Shown one piece after another: positions 58,164 to 64,000 of a stretch of DNA of 64,000 bases. The stretch is from Streptomyces spectabilis (lineage in GTDB: Bacteria; Actinomycetota; Actinomycetes; Streptomycetales; Streptomycetaceae), in the NCBI RefSeq assembly GCF_008704795.1, contig NZ_CP023690.1:1932501-1996500 (forward strand). The letters run 5' to 3'. The notes beneath the pieces were generated by a model that ran no database searches, had not been told where the DNA came from, and was given only the letters and a program-made list of their open reading frames with translations. How positions within the stretch are numbered: position 1 is the first letter of the stretch; each line of letters starts with the position of its first letter. The position numbers and the translations under genes were made by a program.

Positions 58164-58751
58164 TCAGCGCGGGAGCTGGGGGTCGTCCGGATAGCCGCCC
58201 GGACGGGCCGGGGGCTGGTCCTCACGGATCACCTCGCCCTGGACGACCTTGCCGTCGGGGTGGTGCATGCGCGCCTGCTGGAAGGCGTCCCCGAGGCCTC
58301 CGGGGGCGGACGCCGCGGCCGCGCGGAGCTTGCGGTCGAAGGCGCGCTCGGCGCTGCGGCTGAGGACCTTCTGCAGCGGCGGCACGAGCAGCAGCAGGCC
58401 CAGGGCGTCCGAGATCAGGCCCGGCATGATCAGCAGGAGCCCGCCGAGCATGGTGAGGGCGCTGCCGCCGCCCTGGTCCTGCGCGGGGGCCAGGCCCTGC
58501 TGCTGCTGTCGCAGCGCCTCGCTCAGGTTCTTGAAGGCGCGGCGGCCGGCCCGCTTGATGACGAAGGAGCCGAGCACCAGGCCGCCCACGAGCAGCAGGA
58601 ACACGGTCAGGCCGCTCGACGCGCCCGCCACCACGGTGAGCAGCCAGATCTCCAGGACCAGCCAGGCGACGAGGCCGAGGGGCAGGAACCTGAGGACGCG
58701 GGAGCGCCGGGGCCGGGCGGGCTTGAGGGGAGGCGGTGCGCCAGTCGTCAT
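58164..58751 (-). CDS. fxsA: FxsA family membrane protein
   Basis: A 195-residue protein of the FxsA family: membrane helices at about 20-42 (RFLPLGLVAWLVLEIWLLTV), 47-65 and about 95-125 (TMLGGLLLIMPGLISDALGL, LLLVPPLQ), and a hydrophilic tail with HPDGKVVQGEVIRED. In E. coli FxsA overproduction relieves F-plasmid exclusion of phage T7; the role in Streptomyces is unknown. It lies 47 bp after ppm in the same direction. Confidence 0.92.
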   Translation of the reverse strand: MTTGAPPPLKPARPRRSRVLRFLPLGLVAWLVLEIWLLTVVAGASSGLTVFLLLVGGLVLGSFVIKRAGRRAFKNLSEALRQQQQGLAPAQDQGGGSALTMLGGLLLIMPGLISDALGLLLLVPPLQKVLSRSAERAFDRKLRAAAASAPGGLGDAFQQARMHHPDGKVVQGEVIREDQPPARPGGYPDDPQLPR

Positions 58752-58798
58752 GCTCCCAGTGTGCCTGGCCCCGGCTCAGACCGGGATAAGCGGGGTGA

Positions 58799-59602
58799 TC
58801 AGGAGCGGGGGTCGGACGGCTTGCGGCCCAGGGCCTTGCCGACCCGCTCCCCCACGCCCCAGGCGGTGACCCGCCACAGCGCCTCGGCGACGATGTCACG
58901 GCTCATCTTGCTGTCGCCGTGCTCCCGCTCCACGAAGGTGATGGGCACCTCCACGACGTGGTAGCCCGCCTTGACGGCCCGCCGGGCCAGGTCGACCTGG
59001 AAGCAGTAGCCCTGGGACGCCACGTCGCCGAGCCCGAGCCCTGCCAGGGTCTCGCTGCGGAAGGCGCGGTAGCCGCCGGTGACGTCGCGGATCGGCACGT
59101 CGAGGAGCAGCCGGGAGTACGTGCTGCCGCCGCGCGACAGGAACTCGCGCGACTTGGGCCAGTTGACGACCCGTCCGCCCGGCACCCAGCGCGAGCCGAG
59201 CACCAGGTCGGCGCCCTTGAGGGCGGTGAGCAGGCGCGGCAGTTCCTCGGGCTGGTGCGAGCCGTCGGCGTCCATCTCGACCAGGACGCCGTAGCCGTGC
59301 TCCAGACCCCAGGAGAAGCCCGCGAGATAGGCGGCGCCGAGGCCCTCCTTGCCCTTGCGGTGCAGCACGTGGACGTGGTCGTCCTCACCCGCCAGCTCGT
59401 CCGCGATCTTCCCGGTGCCGTCGGGGCTGTTGTCGTCGGCGACGAGCACGTGCGCCTCGGGCACAGCGGTGCGCACCCGGCCCACGATCGCCTGGATGTT
59501 CTCCGCCTCGTTGTAGGTCGGGATGATCACCAAGGCCTGGCCGAGCGGGCCGAACTGCCGTCCCTCGTCCGCCGCTTCGCCGATCCCGCCGCCGTTGCTC
59601 AC
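58799..59602 (-). CDS. ppm: polyprenol monophosphomannose synthase
   Basis: GT2 enzyme transferring mannose from GDP-mannose to polyprenyl phosphate, the donor for protein O-mannosylation and glycolipid elongation outside the membrane. 267 residues: VIIPTYNEAENIQAIV, VLVADDNSPDGTG, EMDADGSHQPEELPRLL, RDVTGGYRAFRS and VEVPITFVEREHGDSKMS are all dolichol-phosphate-mannose-synthase hallmarks. No lipoprotein N-acyltransferase or membrane domain is fused, unlike mycobacterial Ppm1. GTG at 59602 with AAGGGG 6 bases upstream. In S. coelicolor this gene is needed for phiC31 infection. Confidence 0.92.
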   Translation of the reverse strand: MSNGGGIGEAADEGRQFGPLGQALVIIPTYNEAENIQAIVGRVRTAVPEAHVLVADDNSPDGTGKIADELAGEDDHVHVLHRKGKEGLGAAYLAGFSWGLEHGYGVLVEMDADGSHQPEELPRLLTALKGADLVLGSRWVPGGRVVNWPKSREFLSRGGSTYSRLLLDVPIRDVTGGYRAFRSETLAGLGLGDVASQGYCFQVDLARRAVKAGYHVVEVPITFVEREHGDSKMSRDIVAEALWRVTAWGVGERVGKALGRKPSDPRS

Positions 59603-60118
59603 TACTGCCCCTTCGTTCGTACGCAGGGGACCACCATAGTGGCCCGGGCCTGGGGCTCTCGTACCCGTGCGGAAGCGATCCTGCGGGTCGGGGCCCGGTG
59701 CCCTTCGGGCCGGCCTGGGACCCGCTGGCTGCGGATCGACCGAGAGCCGTTGTCTACTGAGCTTCCGGGCCCCACCCGGGTCGCACCTCCCCCGATCTCC
59801 CATGGAGCGGGAGGGACGTCCTTGCCCCGGCGATCGCGTTCCCGCGCCCGGGCGTCGCGGGCGCTGGACCTGGCTCCCTGTGGCGGTGCGCCGGTGTGGC
59901 GCACCACCCGTGACCCAGCGGCGTTCGACGACTGCGTGCAGGTACACCGGTCGGACGTCCTGTGGTGGACGCGGCCGAAACTACCGGTGTACGGCGGCCG
60001 TCTGTCAATACCCGTGTGACCTGCGGCGTTTCCGTAGATCAGCAGGTCAGTGGCGAGAGGCCCCGGCGCGCGCGACGCGCCGCCAGGCCCCGTTCGGAGC
60101 CGCGCGGCCGCACCGGCG
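59603..60118. other. 516-bp intergenic region upstream of ppm
   Basis: No gene supported. It contains a perfect 10-bp inverted repeat, GTACACCGGT (59942-59951) and ACCGGTGTAC (59983-59992), separated by 31 bp, and a weaker GGCCCG/CGGGCC pair near 59692-59711. The ppm promoter should lie here. The region is long for two genes in the same direction. Confidence 0.4.
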
Positions 60119-61759
60119 TCACTCGCCCGGCCGTACGAAGACGGTCTCGCCCGCGACCACCGTGCGCAGACAGACGGGCAGCTCGGTGCCGGGCGTCAGG
60201 TCGGGCAGGCCCGGGGTGCCGGAGCGCGGGTCGGTGGACCAGCGGGCGACCCGGTCGTCGGGGGCCTGGACGACGAGCTCGCCGGTGCGCCACACGGCGT
60301 AGTCGGCGGGGGCGCCGGGCACCAGGACGCCCGCGTCGTCGCGGCCGGTGGCCCGCCAGCCGCCGCGCGTGTGGGCGGTGAAGGCGGCGCGCACGGACAC
60401 CCGCTGCCCGGCCGTGCGGTGGAAGGCGGCGGCGCGGACGGTGCCCCACGGGTCGAGCGGCGTGACCGGGCTGTCGGAGCCGAAGGCGAGCGGCACACCG
60501 GCGCGCAGCAGGGCCGCGTACGGGTTGAGGGTGCGGGCGCGCTCGGCGCCGAGCCGCCGGGCGTACATGCCGTCGTCGCCGCCCCACAGCGCGTCGAACG
60601 CGGGCTGCACGGAGGCGGTCAGACCGAACTCGGCGAAGGCGGCGACGGTCTCGGGGGTGAGCATCTCGGCGTGCTCGACCCGGTGCCGGGCGGCGCGGAC
60701 GCGGGCGAGGCCAACCTTGTCGGCGGCGGCGCGCACGCCGTCCGTCACGGCGGTCACGGCGGCGTCCCCGATGGCGTGGAAGCCCGCCTGGAGGCCCGCT
60801 TCGGCGCAGGCGGCGACGTGGTCCGCGACGTCGGCGGCGCTCAGGTAGGCGTTGCCGGTGCCGCCGGCGTCCGTGTCTTCGTACGGCTCGTGCAGCCAGG
60901 CCGTGTGCGAGCCGAGGGAGCCGTCCACGAAGAGGTCACCTGCGGCGCCCCGGGCGCCGAGCTCCCGCGCGCGGGCCACGCCTTCGGCGCCCGGCTCGCC
61001 CCAGTAGCCGACGACGCGCGGCCCGGGCTCGTCGGCCGCCAGGCGCAGCAGGCCCGTGAAGTCGTCCTCGCTGGAGATGGTGGGGCCCGCGCACTCGTGC
61101 ACGGAGCCGATGCCCAGCGACGCGGCGCGGCGGAGCGCGGCGCGCTGGGCAGCGGCGCGCTGGAGCGGCGTGACGGCCCCGTGGGCGGCCTCGCGCACCG
61201 CGTGGTGGGCGTCGGCGGTCAGCGGCGCGTCGGCGCGGAACCCGGCCGCGTCGGCGACCCCGGGGACCAGGTCCAGGAGGGCGGTGGTGACGACGGCGGA
61301 GTGCACGTCGACGCGCGACAGGTACAGCGGGCGGCCCCCGGCGGCCTCGTCGAGCTCCGCGCGCGTGGGCGGGCGGCCGTCGGGCCAGCGGGCGGCGTCC
61401 CAGCCGTGCCCGAGCAGCACGCGGTCGTCCGGGCGCGCCGCGGCGTGTTCGCGGACGAGAACGAGGGCTTCGGCCAGGCTTCCGGCGCGCGAGAGGTCCA
61501 GGCCCGTGAGCGCGAGCCCTGCGCCCGTGGTGTGCACATGGGCATCGGTGAACGCGGGGGTGACGAGGGCGCCTTCGAGGTGGACGACCTCGTCGACGCC
61601 GTCCGCGAAGGCGTCGGCGGCGCCCTCGGAGCCGACCCAGGCGACATGGCCGCGCTCGACGACCATCGCGGTCGCGAAGGGATCGGCGGGGCTGTGGACT
61701 TCTCCGCCGCGCAGCAGGACGGTGCGGTGCCCGCTCTCGGGGGTGGTGCGCTCGCTCAT
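60119..61759 (-). CDS. amidohydrolase family 3 metal-dependent hydrolase
   Basis: A 546-residue YtcJ/NfdA-like amidohydrolase. The metal-site segments are TDAHVHTTGAGLAL near the N-terminus, SVHECAG, HAIGDAAV, HRVEHAEML and FGSDSPVTPLDPWGT. Such enzymes hydrolyse amide or imine bonds in small molecules; the substrate is unknown. Cytosolic. The ATG at 61759 has only a weak ribosome site. It may be in one unit with the Lrp gene 86 bp upstream. Confidence 0.9.
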   Translation of the reverse strand: MSERTTPESGHRTVLLRGGEVHSPADPFATAMVVERGHVAWVGSEGAADAFADGVDEVVHLEGALVTPAFTDAHVHTTGAGLALTGLDLSRAGSLAEALVLVREHAAARPDDRVLLGHGWDAARWPDGRPPTRAELDEAAGGRPLYLSRVDVHSAVVTTALLDLVPGVADAAGFRADAPLTADAHHAVREAAHGAVTPLQRAAAQRAALRRAASLGIGSVHECAGPTISSEDDFTGLLRLAADEPGPRVVGYWGEPGAEGVARARELGARGAAGDLFVDGSLGSHTAWLHEPYEDTDAGGTGNAYLSAADVADHVAACAEAGLQAGFHAIGDAAVTAVTDGVRAAADKVGLARVRAARHRVEHAEMLTPETVAAFAEFGLTASVQPAFDALWGGDDGMYARRLGAERARTLNPYAALLRAGVPLAFGSDSPVTPLDPWGTVRAAAFHRTAGQRVSVRAAFTAHTRGGWRATGRDDAGVLVPGAPADYAVWRTGELVVQAPDDRVARWSTDPRSGTPGLPDLTPGTELPVCLRTVVAGETVFVRPGE

Positions 61760-61845
61760 GGGGACAGTCTCGCGCCTGCGCGCGGTCGGCGTGCCGCCGG
61801 GGTGGCGCGCCGGGCCGGGCCCGCCGCGGCGGGCCCGCGGGCCGC

Positions 61846-62286
61846 TCAGATCCGCGGCGGCCGCGCCTCGTACGGCGTCGACAGGACCACCGTCGTGTGG
61901 GTGGAGACCCCGGCCAGCGAGCGCAGCCTGGCCAGCAGGTTCTCCAGCTCGTGCGGGGTCGCGACCCGGACCTTCAGGAGGTAGTTCTCCGCGCCCGCCA
62001 CGCTGTGGCAGGCCTCGATCTCGGGCACTCCGGCCAGGCGCTCGGCGATGTCGTCAGGCGCGCTGGGGTCGAACGGCTTCACCGCGATGAAGGCGGTGAG
62101 CGGCAGGCCCACGGCTTCGGGGTCGACGACCGCGGCGTACCCGCGGATCACCCCGCGCTGTTCGAGCCGGCGCACCCGCTGGTGCACGGCAGACGTGGAC
62201 AGGCCCGTGGCCTTGCCCAGGTCGGTGTAGCTCATCCGCCCGTCCTTGACGAGCAGCTGCACGATCTGTCGGTCCAGCTCCTCCAT
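61846..62286 (-). CDS. Lrp/AsnC family transcriptional regulator
   Basis: A 146-residue regulator: helix-turn-helix at about 4-55 (LDRQIVQLLVKDGRMSYTDL, GLSTSAVHQRVRRLEQRGVI) and a RAM effector domain (about 65-140: AFIAVKPFDPSAPDDIAERL). It likely senses an amino acid. It is upstream of the amidohydrolase in the same direction and divergent from the small cysteine protein gene. Confidence 0.94.
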   Translation of the reverse strand: MEELDRQIVQLLVKDGRMSYTDLGKATGLSTSAVHQRVRRLEQRGVIRGYAAVVDPEAVGLPLTAFIAVKPFDPSAPDDIAERLAGVPEIEACHSVAGAENYLLKVRVATPHELENLLARLRSLAGVSTHTTVVLSTPYEARPPRI

Positions 62287-62340
62287 GCGCCGAACCTACA
62301 GTGCCCTTGATCCTCGCCGATACCTGAGTGACGTCCGGAA

Positions 62341-62424
62341 GGCACCGGGGCGGCCCCCGGGCGCCGCCCGCGCGAGGGCGGGAGCGGCGCGAGCAGGGCG
62401 CCCGCGGCCCTGGCTCCCGGTGCC
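62341..62424. repeat. nested inverted repeats in the Lrp/62673 divergent spacer
   Basis: Outer arms GGCACCGGG (62341-62349) and CCCGGTGCC (62416-62424), middle arms CGGGCGCC (62358-62365) and GGCGCCCG (62397-62404), and an inner CCGCCC/GGGCGG pair (62364-62369, 62376-62381) could stack into an imperfect 84-base hairpin. It lies in the 386-bp spacer 62287-62672, which otherwise has no supported gene. Confidence 0.6.
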
Positions 62425-62672
62425 ACGGACGCGTCGGCGGAAGGGACCGCGGGAGGGGATCGCTCCGCATGACTCCCCGCACCTCCGCATACCTGCGCAC
62501 GCCTCGGGAGCCGCCCCGCGCACAGCGGCATCTTCATCCGGCATGTGACGAACACCACACATCAGGGGGCGGGTCCGCGGAAGTGCCGCGATTACCGCCA
62601 GGACGGGGCGGGAAGTGCTTCGTGTGGTCGAGGCCGCAGTGCCTTGTCGGCCCACCCGAGGGGGAGATTCCC

Positions 62673-63119
62673 ATGCATAACCTGAAGCGCCCCGGTCGTC
62701 CCGCGCGCCGCAAGCAGCAGATCGTCGAACTGCTCGAACCCGCACCGGAGGGCGTCGAACCCGCCGACGCCGACGACGAGGATTTCGACACCTACGACAC
62801 CCTGGAGATGTACCGCGTGACCTGCCCCGACTGCGGGCAGCCCATCGCGCTCCTGGCGGACGAGGACGTCCTGCCCGAGCACGCCCTGTGCCCCACTCCG
62901 TGGAACCCCTTCGGGCTCACCGTCTGCGCGGGCACGGGCCGCCCCGCGACCGAGGCCGAGTCCGCGGACGAGTCGCCCGAGCCGCAGGAGCAGGACACCG
63001 CCCGGCTCCTGACGCTCCCCCAGGGCCTGGACTGGCGCACGCAGCCGTTCTCGCACGTGGGCGGGCCCGGCTCACGTCCGATGCGGGTGCCCCGGCAGGT
63101 CCGCCGCGCCGCGGCCTGA
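62673..63119 (+). CDS. small four-cysteine protein, function unknown
   Basis: A 148-residue hydrophilic protein conserved-looking for Streptomyces but not assigned. Basic start ([20 protein letters not shown]), acidic stretch (ADADDEDFDTYD), then Cys51-x2-Cys54 (CPDC), Cys73 and Cys85, which could bind one zinc. The C-terminal third is Pro/Arg/Gln-rich. ATG with GGGGGAG 6 bases upstream; the frame is open much farther upstream, but that part crosses the hairpin and lacks a good start. Confidence 0.75.
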   Translation: MHNLKRPGRPARRKQQIVELLEPAPEGVEPADADDEDFDTYDTLEMYRVTCPDCGQPIALLADEDVLPEHALCPTPWNPFGLTVCAGTGRPATEAESADESPEPQEQDTARLLTLPQGLDWRTQPFSHVGGPGSRPMRVPRQVRRAAA

Positions 63120-63144
63120 TCCGCCGCATCCGGTCCGTTCCCGC

Positions 63145-63172
63145 GACGGCCCGTCACCACCGGCGGGCCGTC
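63145..63172. terminator. hairpin between convergent genes
   Basis: GACGGCCCG (63145-63153) and CGGGCCGTC (63164-63172) are perfect 9-bp arms with a 10-base loop, lying between the stop at 63119 and the minus-strand stop at 63171-63173. Confidence 0.8.
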
Positions 63173-64000
63173 ACCAGTAGTCGCCGCGCACCATCGCCGC
63201 GAGGCTCGCGTGGTGCAGGATCAGGGTGTCGGGGTCGTCCGGCACCGCCGCCTCCCCGAAGTGCACCTGCCGGTGGGCGACGCGCAGCATGACGATGGCG
63301 TGCCGCAGCGCCGCGTACAGCGTGTAGAAGTCCATGTCGCGCGGCCGGTGGCCGGTCAGCTCCGCATAGCGGTCCTCGACGCGGTCGCGGCGCAGGAAGC
63401 CGGGCAGTCCACGCTGCCCGAAACCCGCCGTCAGGTCCTGGAAGAACCGGTGCAGATACACGGTCCAGCCGAGGTCGACCTCGCGCGGCCCGAGGCAGGC
63501 CATCTCCCAGTCGAGCACGGCGGCCGGGTCGAAGCCGTCGTAGACGATGTTGCCGATGCGGGCGTCGCCCCAGTTCAGGACCGTCTCGCCGGGGTCGGCG
63601 GGCCACAGGTCCGCCAGGCGCCCGAAGGCGCTCTCGATGAGGGGTGAGCGGGGCAGGCCCCGCACCACCCACGCGTAGTACGCCCGCTGTGCCGTCACGT
63701 GGCGGCGCAGCGGATCGCCGTCGCCGGGCAGCGCGAGGAACGCCGCCTCCTCGGCCGGGACCTGGTCGTGCAGCCGGGCCAGGACGCCGACCGTGGCGTC
63801 CTCCAGGTGCGTGCGCTCGGCGTCGCTCGCCGCGTGCAGCCAGTTGCCCTCGTAGGTGTACGGCATGACGTCCGGCGGCACCCGGCCCGCGACGCGCTCC
63901 ATCACGAAGAACGGCGCGCCGAGCGGACCCGGGTCCTCCTCCAGCCACAGCACGCGCGGCACCGGCACGTCGGTGCGCTCGGCCACGAGCCGCAGGGTCC
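63171..64000 (-). CDS. phosphotransferase (APH/ACAD10-like) family protein, 5' end outside window
   Basis: Partial gene: the N-terminus is cut at 64000. The visible ~276 residues have the kinase-like fold of the aminoglycoside-phosphotransferase/ACAD10 group: VPVPRVLWLEEDPGPLGAPF, the catalytic loop NWGDARIGNIVYDG (with Asn-Trp where many relatives have His), and the metal site AVLDWEMACLGPREVDLGW. In actinobacteria such proteins are often near acyl-CoA dehydrogenases and may phosphorylate small or CoA-linked substrates; antibiotic resistance is less likely. Convergent with the small cysteine protein gene. Confidence 0.88.
   Translation of the reverse strand, partial: TLRLVAERTDVPVPRVLWLEEDPGPLGAPFFVMERVAGRVPPDVMPYTYEGNWLHAASDAERTHLEDATVGVLARLHDQVPAEEAAFLALPGDGDPLRRHVTAQRAYYAWVVRGLPRSPLIESAFGRLADLWPADPGETVLNWGDARIGNIVYDGFDPAAVLDWEMACLGPREVDLGWTVYLHRFFQDLTAGFGQRGLPGFLRRDRVEDRYAELTGHRPRDMDFYTLYAALRHAIVMLRVAHRQVHFGEAAVPDDPDTLILHHASLAAMVRGDYW

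Noticed and set aside
63171..64000. Aminoglycoside resistance kinase
   Set aside because: The catalytic-loop variant and overall type fit the ACAD10-like phosphotransferase group rather than resistance enzymes; no resistance context.

Overview
The window is chromosomal DNA of a Streptomyces species. The evidence is very high G+C with strong third-position GC bias, GTG and TTG starts, and actinomycete-only genes: rbpA, an S-(hydroxymethyl)mycothiol dehydrogenase, a cvnABCD conservon, the sporulation pair smeA-sffA, and a polyprenol-phosphate-mannose synthase. The order crr-ptsI ... acetoacetyl-CoA synthetase ... smeA-sffA-MocR-YczE-GDPD-rbpA-fxsA-ppm matches the conserved Streptomyces core as I remember it (S. 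coelicolor SCO1390 to SCO1423). The middle of the window carries more variable catabolic modules. I saw no tRNA, CRISPR array, insertion sequence or phage gene.

Layout: 1-230 is the promoter and leader end of an rRNA operon reading leftward out of the window. 451-2651 is PTS crr-ptsI. 2.7-9.7 kb holds a hypothetical protein, acetoacetyl-CoA synthetase, a GH31 glucosidase, a NUDIX hydrolase and a secreted VanX-type dipeptidase. 9.7-11.4 kb is a zinc-ribbon/OB protein translationally coupled to a thiolase-like protein behind a palindromic operator. 11.8-14.2 kb is glpF-glpK. 14.4-22.6 kb is a cvnABCD signalling conservon with a fused HyuA-HyuB 5-oxoprolinase gene lying between cvnC and cvnD.

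24.2-33.9 kb looks like a complete glycine betaine to glycine demethylation island. A leftward arm encodes a Rieske ferredoxin and a ferredoxin reductase. Then come an IclR regulator and a rightward operon of mycothiol-dependent formaldehyde dehydrogenase, dimethylglycine oxidase-like enzyme, monomeric sarcosine oxidase and a Rieske terminal oxygenase. The formaldehyde released by successive demethylations would be removed by the first enzyme of the same operon. Several genes and spacers of this island carry low-complexity repeat expansions.

33.9-41.2 kb is an SMC-like ATPase with two partners, resembling MukBEF/MksBEF/JetABC, with no JetD nuclease beside it. 41.3-46.6 kb is a GntR-controlled 5-oxoproline module: MFS transporter, D-glutamate cyclase-family protein and PxpABC. 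It contains a FadR-type operator match and a 38-bp perfect palindrome. 46.6-49.9 kb is a two-glycosyltransferase plus SGNH-hydrolase operon, followed by HEAT-like and ankyrin proteins.

52.4-58.1 kb returns to the conserved core: smeA-sffA, MocR/YczE, a glycerophosphodiesterase, and rbpA behind a SigR promoter and a second housekeeping-like promoter. The right end has fxsA, ppm, an amidohydrolase, an Lrp regulator, a small four-cysteine protein and a phosphotransferase cut by the window edge.
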